Shown: piece by piece, positions 24,901-35,423 of the stretch
Position numbering within the stretch: the stretch's first letter is position 1
How the letters are laid out: each line of letters begins with the position of its first letter
DNA from: Roseateles amylovorans
GTDB taxonomy: Bacteria > Pseudomonadota > Gammaproteobacteria > Burkholderiales > Burkholderiaceae_C
Length of the DNA stretch: 64,000 nucleotides
Assembly (NCBI RefSeq): GCF_025398155.2
Contig: NZ_CP104562.2
Span: forward strand, 2,294,001-2,358,000
Direction of reading: 5' to 3'
Position numbers and translations under genes: made by a program
Notes under the pieces: generated by a model
Databases searched by the model: none
Told to the model about the DNA's origin: nothing
Seen by the model: only the letters and a program-made list of their open reading frames with translations

Positions 24901-27900
24901 CCTTCTTCACCGCTGATCTGGACGGCAATGATCGGCCGATCGCCCGAGATCCCGAAGCGCCACAGGGCCCGCCGGTCGCAGCGACCGCTGGGCTCGCGCG
25001 CATGCAGCGGTTCGCGGGCCGCCTGGCCGGTGATCAGCGTGTTGAGCTGCAGCATCGCGCCCCAGGTGGCGGTGTCGAACTGCAGCTCGCGCAGCCGGAT
25101 GCCGCCCATGGTGTGGGACATCGAGGCGCTGCGCTCGACATGCGCCACCTGCCGGTACTTGTCCACCAGCGCCGACAGCAAGTCCAGGTCGCGCGAGGCG
25201 GCGGTGCCGAAAGTCAGCTTGACGGTGCCGCCCGGCGGAATCGTCAGACCGGCCTTGATGCCGGCCAGCGGGTCGAGTCCGGTGTCCAGCAATCGTCCGG
25301 GCTCGCCGGCGGCGCTGACATCGGCTTCGTCGTCGACAAACACCGCGCCGGCATCGCCCATCGGCCGCGTGGTGCTGCCATAGCGGCCGAGCCAGCGCGC
25401 GCGGTCGGCCATCGGCTCGACGGCGCCGAGGTGGCCGTTCAGCCCGCCCAGGCCGTTCATGCCGTTCGCGCCATTCGAACCATTCAGGCCATTCAGGCCA
25501 TTCGACCGCGCGCTGGCCGGCCCATTCGACATCCCGATCGCGCTGCCGTCCCCGAGCCCTTGCGCATCGGTGCTGGCCAGGAAGTGCACGGCGCGCAGGG
25601 CCGCCTCGTCGAACAGGCGGGGGCGACGGCGCAGGTGCAAGGCCTGCTCCGCGCCGTCCCAACGCGCCTGGATGAAGAGGTTGGAGAAGGCGGGATGGGC
25701 CTCGTCGCCGCGCTGCGGCGCGAGCGTGGCCTCGAAGCAGGACACCAGGTCCAAGGCGATGGGCGTCTTGCCGTGGTTGGTGAGTTCGATCTGGCGGAGT
25801 TCGCAATCGTCCTCGGGGCTGACCCAGACGGTGGTGCAACTGCTCAGGTCGGGCCATCGCGCCTCGTAGATCACCCGCTCGGCCTGCATGCGGGACTGGT
25901 AGGTCGCGCGCGGATCGGGCGCCGGGCGTGCGGTGGTGCTGAACCAGTCGCTTTCGCCGGCGCGGCGCAGGAAGAAGAAGCTGCCGTGCTGATCACGCAG
26001 CAGGTCGTCCCGCCAGCGGGTGACGCCGGTGCCCTCCCAGTTGCTGTAGCCGCCGCCGTGGCTGCGCAGCACCACCGCATAACGGCCGTTGGTCAGCATG
26101 TGGGTCAGCGGCAGGGCTTCGGCCAACGGTTCGGCCTCGCGCACCATGCGGGTCTTGCGCACCGCACGTTGGCGCGGCAGCAGTTCCAGCGGCGGCAGCG
26201 ACAGCGGCGCCACTTCGCGCGGGGCGCGTTCGTGCAGCAGGGTGGCGACGGCCTTCACATGCGGGTCGCTCATCATCCAGCGGCGCGGCGCCTCGTCGGC
26301 CAGCAGGTTGGTCAACGCGACCAGCCCCATCGCCTGGTGATGCGCCATGTAGGTCTGCACCAGGGTGAACGGCGTGCCGGCGGTCTGGCGCTGCGGCGTG
26401 TAGTCCACCGCCTCGAAGAAGCCCAGCGTGCCGCGCGCGCCCAGCCGCTCGAAGGCCTGCAGGTCGGCCACCACGGCGGTCGGCGCCACGATCGAAGCCA
26501 TCACCGCGGCATAGGGGGCGAGGACCCGCTCGTCGGTGGGCAGACGGGCCAGCGCCAGCGTCTGCACGCCTTGCGGACCGTACTGATAGGCCAGGGTGTG
26601 ATCCTGTCCCGCGATGGCCGATTCCGAGATGCCCCAGGGCGTGCCCCGGCCCAGCGCCTCGGCTTGCTGTTCGGCCACGGCAGTCCGGATCGCCCGACCC
26701 AGCGCACTGCCGGCAGGCTCGCGCAGCACCAGCGAGGGCATCAGGTATTCGAACATCGAGCCGGTCCAGGACTTGAGGCCCAAGGTGTCGCCCGCGCCGG
26801 TGCGCGCGAAGAAGGGCCGACCCAGCGATCGCCAGTGCTCCGGCGGGAGATCGCCCTTGGCAATCGCGATCAGGCTGGTGAGCCGCGCTTCGCTGGCGAG
26901 CAGGTCGTAGTGGTTGTCGTCCAGCTGTTGCGCGTCCTGGCGCCAGCCGATGCGCAGCAGGCGGCGTTCGCGGTCGAACAGGGGCCGGTAGTCGGCCTCC
27001 AGGCCCAGTCGGCGCGCACGGGTGGCCAGGGTGCGCAAGGCCTGCCGAGCGTCGATCAGCGCGCTGCCTTGGTCCCGCCAGAAAGACGAGAGCTGCGCCA
27101 CCAGATCGCGCAGCAGCGCTTCGGCCTGGCCGGCCGCAGACTGGACGGCCAAGGCCGGTGACGGCGCCAAGGCGGAGACCCGAGCCACGGCCACGCCGTC
27201 GATGGGCATGCTGGCCGATTCGCTCAGCAGCGTCTGGACCGCCTGCACATGGTGGCTCAGCAGCGCCTGCTGTTCGGGCGCCGCGAGATCCAGCGCCTCG
27301 CCATGGCCCAGGGCATCGACCAGCGCGGCACCGGCGGCCAGCTCGGTCATCCCCGCCAGCGGCGGTTGCAGGATGCGCAGCCGGTGCAGGGTGCGGGCCA
27401 GGGCGTCGCGCGGGGCTTCGGCGAGTTGCGCCGGTGTCATGTCCGCGGCGATCTCGCAGGCGCGGGCCACGGCCAGCAGATGCGCCGAGCAGTTGCCGCT
27501 GTCGACGGCGGAGACATAGCCCGGCGGCAGCACCGCCAGGGTCTCGGTGTCGTACCAGTTGAAGAAGTGACCGTTCCAGCGGGGCAGGCGCTCCAGCGTG
27601 TCCAGCGTGGCGGCCAGCCGCTCGGCGCTGGAGACCACGCCGATGAAGCCCAGCTCGCGCGCGCAGGCCACGGTGAGCAGGTACAGGCCGATGTTGGTCG
27701 GTGAGGTGCGATGCGCCACCAGCAGATGCGGCGTGAGCTGCACGTTGTCCGGCGGCAGGTGGTTGTCTGCGGCGCCCACATGGGCGTCGTAGAAGCGCCA
27801 GGTGTCTCGCGCCAGTTGCCAGAGGTAGTCGCGTCCCTGACGGTCCAGCGGAATCTCCGCATGCCAGAGCGGCGGGCGCGGCCGGCTGGTCCACCAGATC

Positions 27901-30890
27901 CAGACCGGCGACAGCGCCCAGACCAGCAACAGCACCACGGCCGGGATCAGGTTGACCTGCGCACCGGCCCATGCGGCCGCAGCGAATGCGCCGCCGATGA
28001 CGACGGCCGCCAGCGGCACCCGCAGATGCTGCCGGACCAGCGCCGGCAGCTCGCGACGTGCGGCCGCCTGCGAGGCCGCCGCGGTGGTCCATTCGAGCAA
28101 GCGGCGGTGGCTGACCCATTGCCGCCACAGCGCCCGGGTGATGGCATCCACATACAACAGCGACAGATGCAGCAGCATCGCCACATGCCAGCCGGCCAGG
28201 GTGACCGCGCGCAGCAGGTCGCTGCCGGTCTCCCGATAGAAATGTCGCAGCGCGATGCCGTCGCGGCTGGGCACCAGACCGGCCAGCGCGCCCACGATCG
28301 GACCGATGGCAAAGGCCGCCGCGACGATCAGCAGCGTGGGCAGCAGCGGCAAGACTTCGGTGCACAGCACCAGCAGCAGCAGCCCCAGCGACATCGGCGC
28401 CACCAGCGAGCGGCGCAGGTTGTCGATCAGCTTCCAGCGGTTGATCGGCGCAATGCCGTAATGGCCGGCACGCAGGATGAAGGGCAGCAGCTGCCAGTCG
28501 CCGCGGGTCCAGCGGTGCAGACGGGAATGGGCGACATCCGCATGCATCGGCGAGTCTTCGACCAGGGTGATGTCGGACACACCGGCGCAGCGGGCGATGC
28601 TGCCTTCCAGCAGGTCGTGGCTGAGCACCTGACCATCGGGCAGTCGTTGGTCCAGGACCGTGTGGACCGCGCGCACATCCAGCAGTCCCTTGCCGGTGAA
28701 GCTGCCTTCGCCGAACAGGTCCTGGAAGATCTCGGAGCTGACGGCACTGTAGGGATCGATGCCGAACTGGCCGCCGAACAGGCGGTGGTACGGCGTGCTG
28801 TCCCGGTCCTCGGGCATGGGCGCGAGCACGCGCGGTTGCAGGATGGCGTAGCCCTCGACGATGCGACGCCGCGCAGTGTCCACACGCGGTCGGTTCATCG
28901 GATGGGCCGCAGTGCCGACCAGCGCGCGCAGGCGGCCGGGCGGCATGTCGGTATCGGCATCCAGCGTGATCAGGTGGCGCACGCCGGGCGAGGGAATGGA
29001 CAGTGGGCCCAGTTCGAGAAAGGGCGAGGTGGCCAGCGGTGTGAGCGCTTCGGACTGGGCCGGTTGAACGATCACCCGCAGCAGCTCTTCGAGCTTGCCG
29101 CGCTTGCGTTCCCAGCCGATCCAGCGGCGTTCGGTGGGGCACCAGCGACGCGGACGATGCAGCAGCAGGAAGCGCGACCGGCCGTCGGGCAGCGGGCCGT
29201 GGCGCTCGTTGAGCGCCGCAATCGCATCCGCTGCGGTGACGATGATCATCGTGTCGCCGGGCAGGTGTTCCTCGTAGGCATCGGCGTAATCGCTCAGCAG
29301 CGCAAACTGCACATGCGCTTCGGGATTGGCCAGATGGTGCTGCTCCAGCTGCGCACACAGCGGGCCGACCGAGGCTTCGCTGCCGAGCAGCACCGGCATC
29401 ACCACCAGGGTGCGTTCGGATTCGGGCACGCCTTCGGCAAAGTCCAGGCGGGGCAGCCGGGTGGGCTTGGCCAGCTCGCTGATCCATCGGTTGGTCAGCG
29501 CGACCACCGCTTCGCTCACCGGACCGGCGGCCAGCACCACCGCCAGCACCAGCAGCACGGTCGGGACCGCCGGATGGGCCAGGCCGACCAGCCAGTACAG
29601 GCTGATGGCCGTGAGCAGCGTCAGCCCGATCAGGTAGGCGGCGGCGGCCCAGTGGTGGCGCTCGTCGAGGTGATGCGGTCCCCAGCGTTTTTGCGGCAGG
29701 CCCAGCGCGGCCAGCAACTCGGGCCGGCCGGCGCCACGGCACCAGTAGATCGGCGCGCTGCGGCGGTCGGGTTCGCCGTCGGGTTGCGGCGTGGCATTGC
29801 GGGTGAGGGCCAGCAACTGGCGGGCGATGTCGAGCTCGGCCCGGTTGGACTTGCGCGCCAGGCTTTCGATCTCATGCAGGGTCAGATCCTGCGTGTCGCT
29901 GGCCTCGGCGGCATAGACCGGCGATTCGCACAGCGTCTGCATCACCGGGCTGACCCCGTGCACCAGCCGGCGCCAGTCGGCCTGATCGATGCGACGCAAG
30001 GCGGTGATCGCGTTGCGGATGCTCTGCAGGTCCTTGATGGATTCGTTCTGTTGTTGCGCGAGCACCTGGGCCGGGGAGGGCAGCCGGGTGCTGAGCCAGG
30101 CGGCCAGTTCGCCGGAGAGCGGCTGCGGCAGCTCGTCCATGCGGTGGTCCAGCTGCAGCCAGAAGGCCTCGGCCACGCCGCGTTCCTGCATGCGGGGCTC
30201 GAGTTTGGTGATTGCGTCCAGGCCGGTGGCGGCGGGATTGCCGTCGAACCAGTGATGGACGATGTCGCGGGCGGCCTGCAGGGTGGCGAAACGCTCGGCC
30301 AGCCGGCGCAGGTTTTCGACCAGCACCACCCGCAAGGTGGTGGGCAGGGCCCAGAGTTCGGCCAGGGAGAGCGGACGCTCCTCCTGGTAGGCGCGCAGGT
30401 AGGCGCTCAGCAGCTCGGTGTCGAAGCCGCCGTCGGTGTGGGCCACCCAGGCCCAGGCGATGCCGTAGATGCGGGGCAGGCCGGCCAGGGGTTCATCGCG
30501 CAGGCGGGGTAGCAGGCGGAAGAAGCCGCGCGGCAGGCCCCGGCGCACCTGATGGGTCTGTTCGTCGAGCAGGGCGGCGTTGTCCAGCAGCCATTTGCCG
30601 GAGGCGCCGAGATGGCGGAAGTCGCGCTGGCGTTTTTCGATGAGGCGTCGCGTCTGCTGCAGCATCGCGACGTTTTCATCCACCCGCGGGAAGAATTGGC
30701 CCGCGCCGGCCATGCCTTGCACCGCTTGCGCGCGCGCGAGGCTGCGCCCGTGTTGCTCGAATCGCGCCATCCCGAACAGGACGGCGCGCACCGGGGGCTC
30801 CAGAGGGCCGAGCGCTGGCTCCAGCAGCGCAAGTTCTTCCGCAATTTCCGGGGGAGGGGACGTGGCCGCTTCGGAGACCCTCGCGTTCAT
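21930..30890 (-). CDS. ndvB: Cyclic beta-1,2-glucan synthase
   Basis: A giant 2986-aa inner-membrane enzyme with the NdvB/ChvB architecture. It has an N-terminal helical region, a GT84 glycosyltransferase region (DADTDMPPGRL near residue 645) flanked by membrane segments (about 440-500 and 830-1000), and a glycoamylase-like domain (GISESAIAGQDHTLAYQYG near 1415). Beta-sandwich modules follow, and then a C-terminal GH94 phosphorylase domain with catalytic aspartate in GTGDWNDGMNRVGHEG (near 2652). It synthesises, cyclises and length-controls periplasmic cyclic beta-1,2-glucans, which matter for osmoadaptation and host interaction in rhizobia, Agrobacterium and Brucella. The length slightly exceeds the usual roughly 2800 aa, partly through an Asn-Gly-rich insertion near 1790-1817. 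The start overlaps the stop of a 72-aa gene (ATGA). Confidence 0.95.
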   Translation of the reverse strand: MNARVSEAATSPPPEIAEELALLEPALGPLEPPVRAVLFGMARFEQHGRSLARAQAVQGMAGAGQFFPRVDENVAMLQQTRRLIEKRQRDFRHLGASGKWLLDNAALLDEQTHQVRRGLPRGFFRLLPRLRDEPLAGLPRIYGIAWAWVAHTDGGFDTELLSAYLRAYQEERPLSLAELWALPTTLRVVLVENLRRLAERFATLQAARDIVHHWFDGNPAATGLDAITKLEPRMQERGVAEAFWLQLDHRMDELPQPLSGELAAWLSTRLPSPAQVLAQQQNESIKDLQSIRNAITALRRIDQADWRRLVHGVSPVMQTLCESPVYAAEASDTQDLTLHEIESLARKSNRAELDIARQLLALTRNATPQPDGEPDRRSAPIYWCRGAGRPELLAALGLPQKRWGPHHLDERHHWAAAAYLIGLTLLTAISLYWLVGLAHPAVPTVLLVLAVVLAAGPVSEAVVALTNRWISELAKPTRLPRLDFAEGVPESERTLVVMPVLLGSEASVGPLCAQLEQHHLANPEAHVQFALLSDYADAYEEHLPGDTMIIVTAADAIAALNERHGPLPDGRSRFLLLHRPRRWCPTERRWIGWERKRGKLEELLRVIVQPAQSEALTPLATSPFLELGPLSIPSPGVRHLITLDADTDMPPGRLRALVGTAAHPMNRPRVDTARRRIVEGYAILQPRVLAPMPEDRDSTPYHRLFGGQFGIDPYSAVSSEIFQDLFGEGSFTGKGLLDVRAVHTVLDQRLPDGQVLSHDLLEGSIARCAGVSDITLVEDSPMHADVAHSRLHRWTRGDWQLLPFILRAGHYGIAPINRWKLIDNLRRSLVAPMSLGLLLLVLCTEVLPLLPTLLIVAAAFAIGPIVGALAGLVPSRDGIALRHFYRETGSDLLRAVTLAGWHVAMLLHLSLLYVDAITRALWRQWVSHRRLLEWTTAAASQAAARRELPALVRQHLRVPLAAVVIGGAFAAAAWAGAQVNLIPAVVLLLVWALSPVWIWWTSRPRPPLWHAEIPLDRQGRDYLWQLARDTWRFYDAHVGAADNHLPPDNVQLTPHLLVAHRTSPTNIGLYLLTVACARELGFIGVVSSAERLAATLDTLERLPRWNGHFFNWYDTETLAVLPPGYVSAVDSGNCSAHLLAVARACEIAADMTPAQLAEAPRDALARTLHRLRILQPPLAGMTELAAGAALVDALGHGEALDLAAPEQQALLSHHVQAVQTLLSESASMPIDGVAVARVSALAPSPALAVQSAAGQAEALLRDLVAQLSSFWRDQGSALIDARQALRTLATRARRLGLEADYRPLFDRERRLLRIGWRQDAQQLDDNHYDLLASEARLTSLIAIAKGDLPPEHWRSLGRPFFARTGAGDTLGLKSWTGSMFEYLMPSLVLREPAGSALGRAIRTAVAEQQAEALGRGTPWGISESAIAGQDHTLAYQYGPQGVQTLALARLPTDERVLAPYAAVMASIVAPTAVVADLQAFERLGARGTLGFFEAVDYTPQRQTAGTPFTLVQTYMAHHQAMGLVALTNLLADEAPRRWMMSDPHVKAVATLLHERAPREVAPLSLPPLELLPRQRAVRKTRMVREAEPLAEALPLTHMLTNGRYAVVLRSHGGGYSNWEGTGVTRWRDDLLRDQHGSFFFLRRAGESDWFSTTARPAPDPRATYQSRMQAERVIYEARWPDLSSCTTVWVSPEDDCELRQIELTNHGKTPIALDLVSCFEATLAPQRGDEAHPAFSNLFIQARWDGAEQALHLRRRPRLFDEAALRAVHFLASTDAQGLGDGSAIGMSNGPASARSNGLNGLNGSNGANGMNGLGGLNGHLGAVEPMADRARWLGRYGSTTRPMGDAGAVFVDDEADVSAAGEPGRLLDTGLDPLAGIKAGLTIPPGGTVKLTFGTAASRDLDLLSALVDKYRQVAHVERSASMSHTMGGIRLRELQFDTATWGAMLQLNTLITGQAAREPLHAREPSGRCDRRALWRFGISGDRPIIAVQISGEEGLDLVRALKKALRQWSAHAIGVDLVVLNEEPTSYLAPVQQTLQHMQSRLQAQHQGRPAHLCSALHLLRDSDLQPDERLTLQTLTRIRLQADGRSLAQQIERWIEDMRPADESQRLTVPHTLGERLPEDGSARAPEGRFDPADGGFSFDVSAQRHPSRPWANVLANPDFGCQVTELGAGYTWAGNSRMHQITPWSNDPLLDPPGEWLLLHDLDQGRVWPLGRHLAVDAPLSVEHGIGYSRIRQQLDDLQIELCWCVDRDAPVKQLSVEIRTDSRSRRRLRVVAMAEWQMGSARSERLSVTTRNDWLTVGARGVGLPQPERAMTLTATQLDHLGGFGMATAALTLRPSQPSDRAVQADPADGSGGGLQGRAPTARPGAAPLPPARLRLDAQDWTCDRREFFDNAGRLVLPELMSRRCGAGLDACAALSARVDLEPGQAAGFSVLLGHAASPQAAHELMEAAWPVDPAERLARQRGLWPELLGGRQVSTPDPRFDALTNFWLPYQTLVCRMWARAGFYQAGGAFGYRDQLQDAMALTDVAPQLLAEQIRRSAARQFPEGDVQHWWHEPGGAGVRTHFSDDRLWLPYALAHYIARTGDLALLDDTAPFLIGQQVPEGAEDIYESPQTNGPIASMYEHAARAIDRSLGSGQHGLPLFGTGDWNDGMNRVGHEGKGESVWMAWFLCQVIEDFAPLATARGEHDRAQRWKQARDGWIHAVDGPGWDGAWYRRGFFDDGSPLGSAANPECKIDLIAQSWAVISGAADPAHARQAMSSACAHLIDPVARLARLLHPPLAVAQPSAGYIQSYAPGVRENGGQYNHAAVWALMALAQLGQRDTMWQVYTGLSPAHRWADPRLGPTYAIEPYVMAGDIYSHAPWVGRGGWSWYSGSAGWLLRASLESICGVVVEQGRLRVRACLPPHWDQAEVRIRHDGRWLRVVVCASETACRAVLSREPEAQRIDARESVEIASLTPGRAVVVVSVPEVVALPQATAFSN
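25439..25530 (-). repeat. Asn-Gly-rich low-complexity insertion inside ndvB
   Basis: Degenerate repeats of aat-ggc-type codons encode a run such as NGLNGLNGSNGANGMNGLGG in NdvB, between a conserved beta-sandwich strand and the next domain. It is in frame and looks like a flexible linker grown by repeat expansion. Confidence 0.75.
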
Positions 30891-31105
30891 AGCCAATGAG
30901 CGAACAATCCCAGGGTGACCGCGCTGAGCGCCACGGTCGTGGCCAGTCGCGGCAGGATCATCCCTTGCACGCGCTCGGCCAGCACGGCCAGGCTGAACCA
31001 GCGGCCGCGGGCCTTGGCACACTGGGCCAGATGGCGCTGCAGGACGGTCGCCTGATCATTGGCGGCCACGGCAACCAGGGGCATCGGGACAATGGGACGG
31101 TTCAT
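30887..31105 (-). CDS. Small membrane protein translationally coupled to ndvB
   Basis: A 72-aa protein beginning MNRPIVPMPLVAVAANDQAT, with an amphipathic middle part and one C-terminal transmembrane helix (LATTVALSAVTLGLFAHWL). A strong AAGGGGAA ribosome-binding site precedes the ATG at 31105. Its TGA overlaps the ndvB ATG by 4 nt, so translation of the synthase is probably coupled to it. It is not a known family to me. A role in assembly or regulation of NdvB is inferred from position alone. Confidence 0.6.
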   Translation of the reverse strand: MNRPIVPMPLVAVAANDQATVLQRHLAQCAKARGRWFSLAVLAERVQGMILPRLATTVALSAVTLGLFAHWL

Positions 31106-31445
31106 GATGTGTTCCCCTTTTCAAGTTTTGAAACTGATCGTGACTTGGCAAGGGGTGTGCCCGGTGAGGCCGGAGGCACCGAATGGAAAGCGCGGGAGCG
31201 CTCCCAGCCGGCGCTCCAGTCCCGTCAGCAGGGACTTTTCGCGTGTTCGTCACGCGTTCGGGCGGCGCTGGCACAGGCGCTTGCCCAAGCATGTGCGGAA
31301 ATGGGCCGGAAATCCATTTCTTTTCTCAAGTTCGGCTTGGCGCTGCCGATAGCGACGGATAGAGTCCTCTCTTGAGCGGTCGCTCCGGGCCTTGCAGCCA
31401 GGCGGCAGCCACCGAGGGTTCACCCTTCATTCCACGGGATTTGCC
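31106..31445. other. 340-nt divergent promoter region
   Basis: This separates the small gene/ndvB operon (leftward) from the flagellar rod-like gene (rightward). The right side contains a clear sigma-28 promoter (annotated separately). No distinct promoter for the leftward operon could be identified by eye. Confidence 0.5.
31326..31352 (+). promoter_or_regulatory. Sigma-28 (FliA) promoter
   Basis: TCAAGTTC, then 11 nt, then GCCGATAG. The FliA consensus is TAAAGTTT-N11-GCCGATAA, so both boxes and the exact spacing match. It lies 94 nt upstream of the short flagellar rod-like gene and in the same orientation. Confidence 0.8.
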
Positions 31446-31745
31446 ATGAGCATCAGCCTCTCGACCGCCTTGTCCGGCGTGTCCGCCGCCAATGAGCGGC
31501 TGCGCGCCTCGGCGAACAATGTCGCCAACGTCAACACCGACGGCTATCGCCGTGAGCGAGTTGAGGCTCAGACGAATGCCGCCGGCGGCGTCAGCACCCG
31601 GGTGACGAAGTTGCCGGAACCCGGCAGCGATCTGGCCGCCGACGTGGTGGAGCAGAAATCGGCAACCTATGCCTATGTCGCCAACCTGCGGGTCCTGCAG
31701 ACCCAGGTGCGTGCCGAAGGCGCGCTGCTCGACATCCACGTCTAA
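31446..31745 (+). CDS. Short flagellar basal-body rod-like protein
   Basis: A 99-aa protein composed of the two conserved ends of flagellar rod/hook proteins joined together. The N-terminal helix is LSGVSAANERLRASANNVAN plus VNTDGYRRERVE (Flg_bb_rod). The C-terminal helix is DVVEQKSATYAYVANLRVLQ plus TQVRAEGALLDI (Flg_bbr_C). The middle domain typical of FlgC/FlgG is absent. The ATG at 31446 follows a sigma-28 promoter, and a strong terminator follows the stop, so it is a monocistronic unit away from any flagellar cluster. A structural or regulatory role in late flagellar assembly is plausible. Confidence 0.8.
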   Translation: MSISLSTALSGVSAANERLRASANNVANVNTDGYRRERVEAQTNAAGGVSTRVTKLPEPGSDLAADVVEQKSATYAYVANLRVLQTQVRAEGALLDIHV

Positions 31746-31796
31746 GCAGTCCCGTCGCGGCGCGACGGTCGCCTCCCGACCGCTCAAGCGAGCTAC

Positions 31797-31829
31797 AAAA
31801 AAACGGCCTCAAGGGCCGTTTTGTTTTTT
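31797..31829 (+). terminator. Rho-independent terminator after the rod-like gene
   Basis: The stem AAAACGGCC / GGCCGTTTT (31800-31808 and 31814-31822) has a 5-nt loop and is followed by TTGTTTTTT-type uridine-rich sequence, 55 nt after the stop codon. Confidence 0.85.
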
Positions 31830-31979
31830 CGGAGGGTCCTTGCGGTCCACTCACCTCAGCGCACCGCCCATGGAATCGCGGTGATGCGTGCCGAAGGTGA
31901 CCAAAGGTCGCCGTTGAGGTGCAATCGCCGTGGCTGTCGATGGGAAGGTGTTGTCTCAGTCGCCCAGCCGCTTCGCCGA

Positions 31980-33970
<1,991 letters not shown>

Positions 33971-33974
<4 letters not shown>

Positions 33975-34486
33975 GACCAGTCGGTGCCGTCAATCAGGAT
34001 CTGCAGCGCGGCCTGGAAGCCGCGAGCGTCCTCGGCATCGAAGCGGGCGGGCTCGGGGCTGTCCAGATCGAAGACCGCGCGCAGCTGGCCATCGACCACG
34101 ATCGGCAACACCAGCTCGGAACGCGAGGCCGCATCGCAGGCGATGTGGCCGGGGAAGGCGTGGACATCTTCCACGAGCTGGACTTCCCGTGTCCGGGCGC
34201 AGGCACCGCAGACGCCGCGGCTGAAGGCGATCCGCACGCAGGCCACCTTGCCCTGGAACGGACCCAGCACCAGTTCCTGACCGTTCTTCGGATTCACCAG
34301 GTAGAAGCCCGACCAGTTCAGTTGCGGCACCGAGTGATAGATCAGCGCGGCGAACTGAGCCAGATTGGCCAGCCGATCGCGCTCGCCCTGCAGGAGGGCC
34401 TGGGTCTGGGCGATCAGGGTGTCATAGGAAGCGCGCTTGGCTTCCGGGCTGGACATGTCCAGCAGGGGGGTGGGTTCGAAACTCAT
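33971..34486 (-). CDS. msrC: GAF-domain free methionine-(R)-sulfoxide reductase
   Basis: A 171-aa single GAF-domain protein of the fRMsr (YebR/MsrC) type. The catalytic and resolving cysteines are present in ACVRIAFSRGVCGACA and HIACDAASRSELVLP, and the VEDVHAFPGHIAC signature is intact. It reduces free methionine-R-sulfoxide using thioredoxin. ATG 34486 is preferred because MSFEP aligns with the family start. It is coupled to cpdB downstream and lies 57 nt after the DUF2269 gene, so it may share the operon controlled by the upstream GbsR-type site. Confidence 0.9.
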
Positions 34487-34543
34487 GGGCCGGGATTGTG
34501 GCGGAAGCGGCATGACCCCGTGGTGAACGGGTGCGCCGCGCGT

Positions 34544-35020
34544 TCAGCCCCATAGCATCGGCTTGTTCACCATCAGGTAGAACACCACCAGCACCGCCGC
34601 GAAGGCCGGATAGCCCAGGCCTTCCCACCAGCGCGCATAGCGCCAGTACAGCGGCGGCAAGGGCTGGCCCGAGGCCAGGGCCTGATCCGCCATGGCGGAG
34701 AGCCGGATCTGCAGCCAGAGCACCGGCAGCCAGCAGGCGCCGGCCAGCAGGTACAGCGCGATGGACAGCGCCAGCCAGGGCGTGTCCAGCGGCCATCCGG
34801 CCTGCATCGCCAGCCACACGCCGCTGAGGGGCTGAACGATGACCGCCGGCGTGGTGAACCACAGGTCGGCCCGCTTGACCAGTCGCGCCACCACCGCTTG
34901 CGCGGCGAGCGAGCCGCTGCGGTTGGCGAAGAAGAGATAGAAGGCCGATCCGAATCCGGTACCGGCCAGCAGCACGCTGGAGACGATGTGCAGCCACTTG
35001 ACGATGAGATAGGTGTTCAT
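34544..35020 (-). CDS. DUF2269 family integral membrane protein
   Basis: A 158-aa protein with four hydrophobic helices, starting MNTYLIVKWLHIVSSVLLAG, the DUF2269 signature. The function is unknown. In many proteobacteria this family is co-encoded with a NAD(P)-binding SDR and a DoxX-like protein, which is the arrangement here. Confidence 0.82.
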   Translation of the reverse strand: MNTYLIVKWLHIVSSVLLAGTGFGSAFYLFFANRSGSLAAQAVVARLVKRADLWFTTPAVIVQPLSGVWLAMQAGWPLDTPWLALSIALYLLAGACWLPVLWLQIRLSAMADQALASGQPLPPLYWRYARWWEGLGYPAFAAVLVVFYLMVNKPMLWG

Positions 35021-35033
35021 GACGGGGCAGGGA

Positions 35034-35423
35034 TCAGGCGGGGGCGTCCTCATGCAGGATCAGCAGCAGAGCGGCAATCGGCAGGTTCTTGCTCAGCCGT
35101 CCCAGCGGATCCAGCCACAGGCCGGGCAGCAGCAGCGTGGCGACGACGGTCATCGCCAGCATCGCCAGCGCTGCCGCCAGGTAGACCCAGCGCCGGTGCC
35201 ATCGCCACATGGCCAGGCCGATGACGCCATCCAGCAGCGCGCCGCCGACGATCAGCGGCGCGATCCACGCCGCCGGCGTGGCGGCATCCGCCAGCAACGC
35301 ACGGCTTTGCCCATTGAATTCGATCAGGCTGACCGCGGCGGTGAGCAGCCACAGCGCGATCAGACTGGCGCGCGCGAGCAGCCGGGTGCGGCGATGCCGG
35401 AACGGGGTCAGGCCGAGTGCCAT
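35034..35423 (-). CDS. DoxX-like membrane protein
   Basis: A 129-aa protein with four hydrophobic segments, including LARASLIALWLLTAAVSLIE and the ALLDGVIGLAMWRWHRRWVY loop. It has the look of the DoxX-like family. Its start overlaps the end of the upstream SDR gene by 16 nt, and it is followed after 13 nt by the DUF2269 gene. The physiological role is unknown; DoxX relatives have been linked to redox stress, but nothing in this sequence tests that. Confidence 0.75.
   Translation of the reverse strand: MALGLTPFRHRRTRLLARASLIALWLLTAAVSLIEFNGQSRALLADAATPAAWIAPLIVGGALLDGVIGLAMWRWHRRWVYLAAALAMLAMTVVATLLLPGLWLDPLGRLSKNLPIAALLLILHEDAPA

Noticed and set aside
21012..27161. A 2049-codon open frame on the plus strand
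   Set aside because: It runs antisense through ndvB; the encoded protein is a His/Arg/Gln/Gly-rich shadow of GC-rich coding sequence with no domains, while the minus strand encodes a well-known enzyme.
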